Source: Plutella xylostella (taxonomy: Eukaryota; Arthropoda; Insecta; Lepidoptera; Plutellidae). From it: a DNA stretch of 64,000 bases. The notes beneath the pieces were generated by a model. The model was not told the origin of the DNA and did no database searches. It saw nothing but the letters and a program-made list of their open reading frames with translations. The stretch is from the NCBI RefSeq assembly GCF_932276165.1, contig NC_064011.1, positions 5,349,501-5,413,500 on the forward strand. Direction: 5' to 3'. The position numbers were made by a program, and so were the translations under genes. Shown here piece after piece: positions 43,029-52,507 of the stretch (position 1 is the stretch's first letter; each line of letters begins with the position of its first letter).

Positions 43029-43241
43029 GTATTTACAATAGGTATTAATAGAATAGGATTCGAATACGGATACTCCAATGCGTCAGTGTTTGGTAAGAAA
43101 TCACATTTCAAGGCCGATCCGAACATATCAGTGTTGCCTAAATGCCGACACAGATCCGGCGCAGTTCAGTGTCAGTGAAAATTATTTTTGCGGTTGCTAA
43201 CTTATAGTTTTTCCCTGCTAACTGATTGTATACATCTACAG

Positions 43242-43250
43242 GAATCTACA
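43242..43250 (+). CDS. Cassette micro-exon B6
   Basis: GAATCTACA after ACATCTACAG, before GTAAGTCA. The next unit is interrupted by the CR1-like LINE. Confidence 0.6.
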
Positions 43251-43752
43251 GTAAGTCATAATTAAATATTATAACGTAGGAATATGCGATAAAAAAGCAT
43301 GAAATATTTAGTAAGACTTGTGTAATACTAGTTTGTCAAGTGAATGCATCATCATCATCAGTATTGCAAAACATAAAATCAAAATCAAAATCAAAATTAT
43401 TTATTTGTGAAACATAGGTACAACATGATGGTAGGGTTTTAAAATTAGCGCTATGTTCTGTCCTAGTTGGACGTACAAATTAAGTGTAGGTATACTATAA
43501 TTATAACATGCAATGTCCTGTTTCAAATAATTACATGCAAAATTAATATTACATCTAAAATTACATTAAAAATTACATTACATTTAAAAGTCAAACAATA
43601 TCAAACTAACATCTAGTAAATTCAGTCAATGTTATGATAATAAAAAAGAGGGAGCAGTATACAGTCAAGATGTCATATTATATAATTTTAATTTTAATGT
43701 CAATTCTAATATTCATGATTTATTTCGTACAAATATATAAATAATTAGGTTG

Positions 43753-44103
43753 TCATTTAAAATTATCAGCAAGAAAATCATTAATATTATAATAACAACC
43801 CTTTACTAATAATTTAAAGAGTTCATTTTTGAATTTTTTTATGTCACATTCTATCAGTGCTCTTGGCAATTTATTATAAATCTGTGGCGCCATACATAAA
43901 ATGCTTTTTCGTAAAAGAGCAGTGTTTCCTTTATGTGCACACAACCTATCCCTGTTCCGTAAGTTCCGGCTATGAATTTCATGTGCACGGGTAAAAAGAT
44001 TTGGATTTGTTTTTACAAAAATAGCTACTTCGTAAATGTATAGAGATGGTAGAGTCAAAATTTTATGTTTCATATAAAAAGGTTTGCAACTTTCCGTTCT
44101 TTT
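43753..44103 (-). CDS. C-terminal part of the LINE ORF2
   Basis: Continues the RT C-terminal domain in the same frame after the TTAA-flanked insertion ('KILTLPSLYIYEVAIF', 'RALIECDIKKFKNELFK'), ending in a stop at 43753. It is not a gene by itself. Confidence 0.75.
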   Translation of the reverse strand, partial: KRTESCKPFYMKHKILTLPSLYIYEVAIFVKTNPNLFTRAHEIHSRNLRNRDRLCAHKGNTALLRKSILCMAPQIYNKLPRALIECDIKKFKNELFKLLVKGCYYNINDFLADNFK

Positions 44104-44106
44104 TAA

Positions 44107-45101
44107 CCCTAGAGTAGTCGCGCCATTTTTTGTGACGCGAGTGCTCGCGTGGCGGCATTTTGCCGCCCATATTAAAATGTATTTTTTGGACACTTAATAA
44201 TCACGAAAACTTATAAATGCATATAATTTGAATAAAATGAATCATATGGTATTAGAAAAAGTAATATTTATAGTTTTTATATTATAATTGTTCAATATAT
44301 GAGCTATCGTTCATGCTTTCGGAAAAATTTTGATCTTTTAGGTATAAATTTGTCTTAAGCCACACAAAATAAACAAATCTCAAAATTATTAAAAAAAATA
44401 GACGTTATCGTCATCTACAGCATTTATTTTAGCAACAAAATACTGAAACATGAACACAAAGTGTTCGTTGCACATTAACTTTGTTCATGTATTGCACCCT
44501 TTTTTGACCTGCTATTTTTCTTATATGGACATAGTTATAGGCATGTACCCTCTCTTCTTTAGGGTGTTTTTTGTTGGTCCGGTGGTACAAAACGGGAGAT
44601 TTGTACCACCGGACCAATAAAAACACTTATGTACTGTCCATATGTAAGATTCTATTGTTATACGTGGTGTAGTTATAGGCAGAGCTATTTTTTCCAGGTA
44701 AATTCTTCGTAAAATTAACTTGTTACTAAATTAACAAAGTTATATCGTAAATCGAATGTAAACTGAAATAGACACATACCTAAATTAATTTACATTATTA
44801 TTATCAAAAAAGACTGAAAAACTAACAATATTTCATAACAATTGTAAAAAAAATAACTTTAATTTCACTGACGCGAGTGCTCGCGCAGTGAGCATTTTGC
44901 CGCCCCGTGCGACACACTCTCTTCAATTCTCTCTTCCTGCTGTAACCTGTGCACTGAACTTCTCCAAATTTACGTAAAATGTAGGAGAAGACCGAGAGGG
45001 CAGCTACATGGACGCTGGACCTTGAGGAGTGTATAGTTCACAAAATAATAAACATTATTTGCTGAGGGCGGCAAAATGCTCATAGCGCGAGCACTCTAGG
45101 G
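44107..45101. mobile_element. piggyBac-like non-autonomous element, 995 bp, TTAA flanks
   Basis: CCCTAGAGTAGTCGCGC at the left and its near complement GCGCGAGCACTCTAGGG at the right, each next to TTAA (44103-44106 and 45102-45105). CCCTAGA ends and TTAA duplications are typical of piggyBac. GCGAGTGCTCGCG and GGCGGCATTTTGCCGCC motifs repeat near both ends. No intact transposase (the 65-codon minus-strand reading at 44429-44626 is unsupported). Confidence 0.8.
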
Positions 45102-47643
45102 TTAAATTGAACATGGCTCTGATACATCTTTTTTGCCCCTTAAATATGGTTTCACGTTCAGTGCAGTTGCCCCAAAATATTATGCCATATCGCAGAGCCG
45201 AGGAAACATATCCGTGATATGCTGTTAGAAGGGTCTCTGTATTTACAACTTTGCTGAGTTTATAAAGAGTGTAGGCAAATTTGCTCAGTTTTTTGCTAAG
45301 TTCCTGACTTTGTCTTTTCCAAGTTAATTTATTATCTATATGTAGCCCTAAGAATTTTGTCTCTAGTACTTCTTCAATTTTTATGTTATCGTGTTTGATT
45401 TGTAAATTGGGAAAACTAGATGTCCGTTGATAGAATTGCATAAGTTTTGTTTTTTCCAGATTTGCTTTAAGTTTGTTGAGTTTTAACCATTTTATGATCT
45501 GTAATAGAGTATTGTTTATATTGTTTTCATAATTTTCGTCATTATTACACTTAATTATAGCTGTACTGTCGTCTGCAAATAGTATAGTGGGGAATTTAAT
45601 ATATTTTGGCATGTCATTAATGTAAATTAAAAATAGAAGTGGTCCTAACACACTCCCTTGAGGCACTCCATAATTAACTTTGCGGGCCTTTGATAAATAA
45701 ACTGTTTCTTTTTTAGATATGTGGCATATTTTTGTAATTTCTGTATATTGTGTACGCTCTTCTAGGTATGATTTTAATAGTTGTAAGGCGTTTCCTCGAA
45801 TACCGTACAAATTAAGTTTGGCTAGTAACGTTTTGTGGTCCACACAGTCAAACGCCTTAGACATGTCCATATACAGAGCACATATAGGAATTCTGTCATC
45901 GACACTTTGCATTACTGTGTTTATTATTTCAAATATTGGCATATTAATTGTTTTATTTTTTCTAAACCCATATTGCTCCCTGGCTAATATCTTATTTTTG
46001 TCTAAAAATGAGTAAATAATATTGTAGAAATATTTTTCAAAAATTTTCGATATAACTGAGATTAATGCTATGGGTCTATAATATTTCAGTTGTTGTCTAT
46101 CTTCTTTCTTAAAGAGCGGTTTTACAACAGTCGGCTTCAACTTTGTAGGGAATATACCACTATCAATGCATAAGTTCACTATATAAGCTAAGACAGGAGC
46201 AATTATTTCAGCGACAGATTTGAGGACTTTTGTACTTATGTCGTCATAACCGACACTATTTGTGTTTTTCATATTTTTTATAATTTTTAAGATGTCAATA
46301 GCCTGCGCTGGTGTCATAAACATAGAATTAATTGATGATTCAATATTAATAAGTCCTGGTCCAGGGTCATTTTTTATATTACTATCAATTGAGGTTTGGT
46401 CAATAAAGAAGTCATTAAATGCGTCTGCTATCTCCTGTGGATCCGTAATAAGTTTGTCATTATTCAGAATACTATGAATCGGTTCTTTAGGAAAGTTATT
46501 TTTGCTATCATTTATAATTTGCCATGTTGCTCTACATTTATTTTCTGATGTCTTAATAGTGTGACAGTTTTGGGCTTTTTTAGTAAGTTTTATAATTTTT
46601 TTAAGTCGATATGAATAGGATTTTAAGGTTATTTTATTAATATGGTTTGGATTTAAGCGACATTGCCAAAGTAGTTTTCTTTGTTTAATACTGCACACTT
46701 TTATGCCTCTGGAGATCCATTTCTGTTTTCTCTTAGTATTAATTTTAATCAATAATTTAGGAAAGCACAAGTTATATAGCAACATAAAGATGTTCAAGAA
46801 GCTATCATATGCCTTGTTTGGGTCATGGGTGTTATAAATATCTGAGAAGTTCAAATTCGCTAAGCTATCTTTGAATTTAACAATATTTTCTTTACACATG
46901 TCCCGTTTTCTTACAAACCAGTGGTTAAACTTACATGATTTCTGAACTGGATATCTTAGAAGTTGTGCTGTGTGGTCTGAGAGACCGTAATCTAGTACTG
47001 TAGCACTACAACTGCGGGATTTTGCATGTGCAAAATTGTCCAGGCATGTCCCGCTTTTTAATCTAGTTGGCTCTCTTATTTGTAATTTTAAGTTATAGCC
47101 TAGAAGTAGGTTCTCAAAATTTATGGCATCTCTATTTTCTGATAGGATATCAATATTAAAATCACCGCAGACTATGATTTGTTTTGATTGATTACACAAT
47201 TTAGTTAAAACTATTTCGAGCTTTTCATAAAATATTTCTAGTGCTGACCTAGAAGACTTTGACTTTGGGACTCTATACACACAAAGAATAATTAATTGAT
47301 GATCGATCAGTTCTACAGCACAGCATTCAATAATTCCTTCTACAGAATGGTTAGCTACGGATGGTATTACTTTAAATTTATGATCGGATCGTACCAGTAT
47401 GCACGCACCTCCTCTTTTTGTAGAGTCTCTAGAATAAACTGCAGCTATCTTATAATTAGGGATACATAATAGGTCTTCATGGCCTGACATAATGAAATGT
47501 TCTGTTATACAAAGGATATCAATTTCAGTATTTTTTGATGACAATTCATTGAGATAAAGCGTAAGCAAGTCGGATTTGTTTAATAGTCCTGCAATATTTT
47601 GGTGGAGAATTAAAATATGGTTATACATGAAAAAACTCTCCAC
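45055..47643 (-). CDS. LINE ORF2: endonuclease and reverse transcriptase, 3' end cut off by insertion
   Basis: 862 residues as read, the last dozen coming from the inserted element. Residues 1-220 are an APE-type endonuclease ('LHQNIAGLLNKSDLL', 'DILCITEHFI', 'RGGACILVRS', 'VCGDFNIDIL', 'YGLSDHTAQLL'). RT from about 400: 'NSVGYDDISTKVL', 'YRPIALISVISKIFEKYF', 'QYGFRKNKTINM', 'ALYMDMSKAFDCVDHKT', 'YGVPQGSVLGPLLFLIYIND', 'ILFADDSTAII', 'TKFLGLHIDNKLTWKR'. The rest of ORF2 lies beyond the insertion (43753-44103: 'SLYIYEVAIFVKTNPNLF', 'APQIYNKLPRAL'). No other stop or frameshift. Confidence 0.8.
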   Translation of the reverse strand: MESFFMYNHILILHQNIAGLLNKSDLLTLYLNELSSKNTEIDILCITEHFIMSGHEDLLCIPNYKIAAVYSRDSTKRGGACILVRSDHKFKVIPSVANHSVEGIIECCAVELIDHQLIILCVYRVPKSKSSRSALEIFYEKLEIVLTKLCNQSKQIIVCGDFNIDILSENRDAINFENLLLGYNLKLQIREPTRLKSGTCLDNFAHAKSRSCSATVLDYGLSDHTAQLLRYPVQKSCKFNHWFVRKRDMCKENIVKFKDSLANLNFSDIYNTHDPNKAYDSFLNIFMLLYNLCFPKLLIKINTKRKQKWISRGIKVCSIKQRKLLWQCRLNPNHINKITLKSYSYRLKKIIKLTKKAQNCHTIKTSENKCRATWQIINDSKNNFPKEPIHSILNNDKLITDPQEIADAFNDFFIDQTSIDSNIKNDPGPGLINIESSINSMFMTPAQAIDILKIIKNMKNTNSVGYDDISTKVLKSVAEIIAPVLAYIVNLCIDSGIFPTKLKPTVVKPLFKKEDRQQLKYYRPIALISVISKIFEKYFYNIIYSFLDKNKILAREQYGFRKNKTINMPIFEIINTVMQSVDDRIPICALYMDMSKAFDCVDHKTLLAKLNLYGIRGNALQLLKSYLEERTQYTEITKICHISKKETVYLSKARKVNYGVPQGSVLGPLLFLIYINDMPKYIKFPTILFADDSTAIIKCNNDENYENNINNTLLQIIKWLKLNKLKANLEKTKLMQFYQRTSSFPNLQIKHDNIKIEEVLETKFLGLHIDNKLTWKRQSQELSKKLSKFAYTLYKLSKVVNTETLLTAYHGYVSSALRYGIIFWGNCTERETIFKGQKRCIRAMFNLTLECSRYEHFAALSK

Positions 47644-48709
47644 TTTTTAGTTCATTCTGGTTTCTTGGAGATCGTTCTTCGAGGTTATTATTTTCACATA
47701 AATGTTGCTTGAGTTTGTTGATTGCCTGTTTTATATCCCCTAATATAATACGTATGCCTGAATCATTAATGGTGTATTGCGGTCCTGAAAACATAGTGTA
47801 GTCGTATTGCAGGTTCGTATTGGAGTCCAACATCCATGCGTACTCATGAGTTTGTGTGTCTAGGTAGAGCAGATTGTTAAACGTCTCAACTCTAGAGTTA
47901 TACATGTTTGAAAATGGCCCACATTTGTAAGTAGGGGTGCATATTATTATATTGGTCCAGTCAACCTGCTGCACAGTATTTCTGATTTCGTATATTAAGT
48001 TAAGATAGTTTTGAGTAGTTTCAAAATCTGTCTCTCCTATTAGAATTACACAGTAGTCCGATTTAGTGTATTGTTTTAGTTTGCTTTGTAATCCTAGCAG
48101 CATTTCCTTGATGCCTCCTGTTGGTGTAACATAGTGAATTATTTGGAGGTCTGTGAAGTAGGATTCTTCTGACAGTTGTAGAATCTTATTTCTCTTATTA
48201 TTACTTATAATACAGAGTTGAGGTTTCTTTTTTGACTGGTTTTTGCCACTTGGCTTGGAGTGTACTTCTTGTGATTTAATACTGTGTGTTCCCTGTGTAG
48301 TATTTTTTTCTTGTGACAGTTTAGCCTTTGATCTAGGTTTCAGAGCTTTAAGAGGCGTCGATGTTTTTGATTTCTGTTTTAGTGGACTGGAATCTTTTAT
48401 GCAATTAGTCGTGACCTTTTTAAATAATTCATTTTTTCTGGTCAGTTCTTCTACGGTTTTTTTGAGTGAATTATTTTCCATGTTAAGTTTATTAACTTCC
48501 TCGTGAGCTGCTTGCAATTCTATATCCAACTTTTCAAGTTTTTCCTTCAATTCTTTGATGTAGCTACTTTCTTCATCATCTGACATATTAGGTAAACTAT
48601 TTTTTGTATCGTCTAAAATATGTTGTATTGACTCTTCTTCGTTTGATTTTGTCTCTGAGACTGATGTTCTGTTGCGACGGAATGTTATGAATTCTGGTAT
48701 AAAACTCAT
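47621..48709 (-). CDS. LINE ORF1 protein: coiled coil plus esterase-like domain
   Basis: 362 residues, intact. N-terminal 130: acidic then a coiled coil (YIKELKEKLEKLDIELQAAH, 'EEVNKLNMENNSLKKTVEEL'). A basic linker follows (residues 130-185). The C-terminal half has 'LCIISNNKRNKIL' and 'YCVILIGETDFETTQNYLN', which align in position with the SGNH-like blocks of the ORF1 at 12923 but lack an obvious catalytic Ser, and no PHD-like finger is present. It overlaps the start of ORF2 by 23 nt. Confidence 0.75.
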   Translation of the reverse strand: MSFIPEFITFRRNRTSVSETKSNEEESIQHILDDTKNSLPNMSDDEESSYIKELKEKLEKLDIELQAAHEEVNKLNMENNSLKKTVEELTRKNELFKKVTTNCIKDSSPLKQKSKTSTPLKALKPRSKAKLSQEKNTTQGTHSIKSQEVHSKPSGKNQSKKKPQLCIISNNKRNKILQLSEESYFTDLQIIHYVTPTGGIKEMLLGLQSKLKQYTKSDYCVILIGETDFETTQNYLNLIYEIRNTVQQVDWTNIIICTPTYKCGPFSNMYNSRVETFNNLLYLDTQTHEYAWMLDSNTNLQYDYTMFSGPQYTINDSGIRIILGDIKQAINKLKQHLCENNNLEERSPRNQNELKSGEFFHV

Positions 48710-49523
48710 TTTTAATAACTAAATTCAAATAAATTTCAACTTTAGCGCCCTCTTTGCAAATGAACTTGGACTAATTTGGTATCTCTTGATCTATTCGTAA
48801 ATCAGTTTTTTTAGTTCTCTTAAGTTACTGCGTTTAGTCAATAGATGGCAGTTATTTCCGTGATAAATGAGAATTTAATTTGTAATATATTATTCTTTTT
48901 GCATTTTTTGGGATTTGAACCAGCGATCTTCTTGTCATATGAACCGATTAGAATAGAAAAAGCTAAAAATAATCTTCGGTTCTGGGAATCGATCTTGCGC
49001 CCGTCGATTCACGAGTAACAGACTTAACGACTGCACTAGTTCAGTTAGTGAACTTCATTGCGAAATTGTTATTCTTAATGAAGCTTTGGTGAGATGAGTC
49101 ATAGCGGACGTTAGTGGACTTTGACCGCTAGGTGTAGTCACACAGCAATGGAATGCACTTTAAATATTCGAATATTTCACTCAATATTTGATTTTCACTG
49201 ATTCACAATTTTATTAAACACTAGATTGTTTGAATTATTATTGTTTTATTATTGTTTATTTGTCCAGTAACTCACTGTTTACTCGTAATGTATTATCGTT
49301 TTGAAGAAGTATTATCTTTGCTATAATGTTTTATATCACTTCAATAACACTTGTACATATGATACGCACTATACACATTTATTTGGTGCAAATTTTGACT
49401 GTAATTAGCCACTTGTTATATTTTAATTATACTTTAATTACGGAGCCGATGTAAACAGTGGCACAGTGCTGCCCTCTCATCATTAACATTAACATTAACA
49501 TTATCTTATCCTCTGTATATTCC

Positions 49524-49677
49524 TCAATTTAGTATAACTACTTTTTTTTTTGTTGCACCTTTCAACTAGTTTTTCTTTACCTCCTGTAGGTTGGCTGGTA
49601 GAAAATGCTTTTAGCGTTAAGTCCACCTTTTGTACACTTATATTTCATATTTGTGCAATAAAGTATCAAATAAATAA
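49524..49677 (+). mobile_element. Short retroposon 3' end inserted in unit 7
   Basis: CCTCCTGTAGGTTGGCTGGT, hairpin AATGCTTTTAGCGTTAAG, 'TTTGTGCAATAAAGTATC' and an AAATAAATAAA tail, close to 4398-4546. Flanked by TATAT on both sides, which splits the phrase TCCTCTGTATATGGTCTACC of the cassette. Confidence 0.65.
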
Positions 49678-49936
49678 ATATATGGTCTACCACCACAGAA
49701 CATAAGCAATCCTTAAGCAGCGTCGCTCAATTGTCAAATCTGCCGTACTTAACTTGTGGTGGTACGGCTGCTGTTACATTGCTGGGCTTTTTGTATAGTA
49801 TTTGCAAAACATTCGAATCTGCCACACATACTCAGCAATGTACGTTTTTTAAACACTTTCACCAAACAGTGTGTGAAACAGCCTTATACGGTTTCATACA
49901 TTTACCGTCCGTCATACACGTATTTTTTCTGTTTAG

Positions 49937-50008
49937 AACGACCTCCAGAAGAGTTTTCATTAACTAAAAAGCCCCACTCAAGGAGACCGAAAGGACGCAT
50001 ACAAAAAG
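49937..50008 (+). CDS. Cassette exon A7, R-type
   Basis: 72 nt; RPPEEFSLTKKP then HSRRPKGRIQK. Standard splice sites. Confidence 0.7.
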
Positions 50009-50225
50009 GTATTTACAATAGGTATTAATAGAATAGGATTCGAATACAGATACTCCAATAAATGCGTCAGTGTTTGGTAAGAAATCACATTTTAAGGCCG
50101 ATCCGCACATATCAGTGTTGCCTCAGTGCCGGCACAGATCCGGCGCAGTTCAGTGTCAGTGAAAATTATTTTTGCGGAGGCTAACTTATAGTTTTTCCCT
50201 GCTAACTGATTGTATACATCTACAG

Positions 50226-50234
50226 GAATCTACA
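50226..50234 (+). CDS. Cassette micro-exon B7
   Basis: GAATCTACA after ACATCTACAG, before GTAAGTCA. Confidence 0.6.
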
Positions 50235-50677
50235 GTAAGTCATAATTAAATATTATAACGTAGGAATATGCGATAAAAAAGCATAAAATATTTAGTAAGA
50301 CTTGAGTAATATTAGTTTATCAAGTGAATGCATCATCATCATCAGCATTGCAATACATATATCTTATCCTCTGCAACGGGTCTACCACCACCGAACATAA
50401 GCAATCCTTAAACAGCGTCGCTCCATTGTGAAATCCGCCGTATTTAACTTGTGGTGGTACGGCTGCTGGTCATAATCCACTCACCGACCACGTGCAAGTG
50501 TTAAGTAGACGTACATTGCTGGGCTTGTTGCATAGTATTTGCAAAACATTCGAATCTGCCATACATACTCAGCAATGTACGTGTACTGAACACTTGCACT
50601 AAACAGTGTGTGAATCAGCCTTATAAGATATCAATCATACATTTACTGTCCGTCATACACGTATTTTTTCTGTTTAG

Positions 50678-50749
50678 AACGACCTCCAGGAGAGTTTTCA
50701 TTAATTAAAAAGCCCCACTCACGGAGATCGAAAGGACGCATACAAAAAG
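50678..50749 (+). CDS. Cassette exon A8, R-type
   Basis: 72 nt; RPPGEFSLIKKP (Thr to Ile) then HSRRSKGRIQK. A retroposon sits in the A-B intron just after it. Confidence 0.65.
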
Positions 50750-50796
50750 GTATTTACAATAGGTATTAATAGAATAGGATTCGAATACGGATACTC

Positions 50797-51113
50797 TGTA
50801 GTTTATTATCGTTGAAAAGAAATTTGGCATCGGAGTACTTTGGTTCCCAGACAAACGATTAGCTTTAGTATTCTTTATTAAAATAACAATATAAGTTCTT
50901 GTTCTCACTGTTAGCGTTATTTAATTCTTGTAATTGCTAATTGCGTAGTTTTACGAAATGTGTAAATTAGACTTACCATAACTGTTTTCTTTTTGTAATA
51001 ATGTACTACCATATGCGAAAACTATTAAATGGCTCTTAGATGCATCATATAAATGTAAACTAGTTTAAGATAGCTGTAAGTTTTCCGAATACGATAAAAT
51101 AAAATAAAATAAA
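50797..51113 (+). mobile_element. 5'-truncated retroposon with AAAAT tail
   Basis: Inserted between GGATACTC and ACTCCAATAAATG of unit 8, with ATACTC as likely target duplication. Non-coding body, ending TAAGTTTTCCGAATACG then four AAAAT repeats. Confidence 0.65.
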
Positions 51114-51294
51114 ATACTCCAATAAATGCGTCAGTGTTTGGTAAGAAATTTAATCTCATTTCAAGGCCGATCCGCACATATCAGTGTTGCCTCAGTGCCG
51201 GCACAGATCCGGCGCAGTTCAGTGTCAGTGAAAATTATTTTTGCGGTTGCTAACTTATAGTTTTTCCCTGCTAACTGATTGTATACATCTACAG

Positions 51295-51303
51295 GAATCT
51301 ACA
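51295..51303 (+). CDS. Cassette micro-exon B8
   Basis: GAATCTACA after ACATCTACAG, before GTAAGTCA. Confidence 0.6.
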
Positions 51304-51740
51304 GTAAGTCATAATTTAATATTATAACGTAGGAATATGCGATAAAAAAGCATGAAATATTTGGTAAGACTTGTGAAATATTAGTTTATCAAGTGAATGC
51401 ATCATCATCATCAGCATTGCAATACATATCTTATCCTCTGCAACGGGTCTACCACCACCGAACATAAGCAATCCTTAAACAGCGTCGCTCAATTGTTAAA
51501 TCTGCCGCATTTAACTTGTGGTGGTACGGCTGCTGGTCATAATCCACTCACCGACCACGTGCAAGTGTTAAGTAGATGTACATTGCTGGGCTTGTTGCAT
51601 AGTATTTGCAAAACATTCAAATTTGCCATACATACTCAGCAATGTATGTCTACAAAATACTTGCACTACACAGTGTGTGAATCTGCCTTATAAGGTTTCA
51701 TACATTTACCGTCCGTCATACACGTATTTTTTCTGTTTAG

Positions 51741-51812
51741 AACGACCTCCAGGAGAGTTTTCGTTTACTAAAAAGCCCCACACACGGAGACCGAAAGGAC
51801 GCAAACAAAAAG
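51741..51812 (+). CDS. Cassette exon A9, R-type variant
   Basis: 72 nt; RPPGEFSFTKKP then HTRRPKGRKQK, intermediate between the two subtypes at the end (Arg-Lys-Gln). Confidence 0.7.
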
Positions 51813-52029
51813 GTATTTACAATAGATATTAATAGAATAGGATTCGAATACGGATACTCCAATAAATGCGTCAGTGTTTGGTTAGAAATCACATTTCAAG
51901 GCCGATCCGCACATATCAGTGTTGCCTCAATGCCGGCACAGATCCGGCGCAGTTCAGTGTCAGTGAAAATTATTTTTGCGGTTGCTAACTTATAGTTTTT
52001 CCCTGCTAACTGATTGTACACATCTACAG

Positions 52030-52038
52030 GAATCTACA
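52030..52038 (+). CDS. Cassette micro-exon B9
   Basis: GAATCTACA after ACATCTACAG, before GTAAGTCA. The BEL element begins 64 bp later. Confidence 0.6.
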
Positions 52039-52102
52039 GTAAGTCATAATTTAATATTATAACGTAGGAATATGCGATAAAAAAGCATAAAATATTTAGT
52101 AA

Positions 52103-52479
52103 TGTTCACGATGGGAACAAAATAAAAGATTTGGGTTGACTTCAGTTGTAGTGCTATATTTTAAATTAGCAAATAATTAGCACTTGTACAATTAGACCCG
52201 ACAATGGTTCTTGCGTCGCGGTAAGTAGGGAAGTGACGTTGGATCGGTAACCGCATACGTGTCTAATACGCAGTGCGGATGACTAAGTGTGTGCGTTTAG
52301 AAATTATGTTAGATTGGTTATTAGAATACTTTACGCTTTATACTTATTTACTTTAAATTATTTATTTATACAATTCTAGTTTTATTAATTATTAATATTT
52401 ATTATTTACTTTATATAATGCAAGACGCACACATTATTAAATTTCTGAATTTACGTTGAACTAAAGACCGGCGTAGACA
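52103..52479 (-). repeat. 3' LTR of BEL/Pao element
   Basis: 377 bp, begins TGTTCACGATGG and ends CGGCGTAGACA on the + strand. Same length as, and I see no difference from, the copy at 61371. Confidence 0.92.
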
Positions 52480-52507
52480 TCTTCCCGGCCCTTGAAAGCT
52501 TCGGCTT

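Larger units (their letters stand above)
43375..49490 (-). mobile_element. Full-length CR1-like LINE, split by a TTAA element
   Basis: Minus strand: ORF1 48709-47621, ORF2 47643 onward to 43753 (interrupted at 44107-45101), 3' UTR to a tail of AAAATC repeats (reverse of GATTTT) at 43375-43397. Flanks are the two halves of one cassette unit (GTATTGCAAAACAT on the left, ACATTATCTTATCCTCTG on the right). The ORFs are otherwise intact, so the copy is young. The 5' end is approximate. Confidence 0.8.

Noticed and set aside
44429..44626. Possible piggyBac transposase remnant
   Set aside because: 65 codons with no catalytic Asp residues or Cys-rich tail that I can identify; the element looks non-autonomous.
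38250..52080. CRISPR-like array, because of regular repeats
   Set aside because: Units are 0.7-1.1 kb with splice sites and TE insertions, and the organism is an animal; there are no short repeats with unique spacers.
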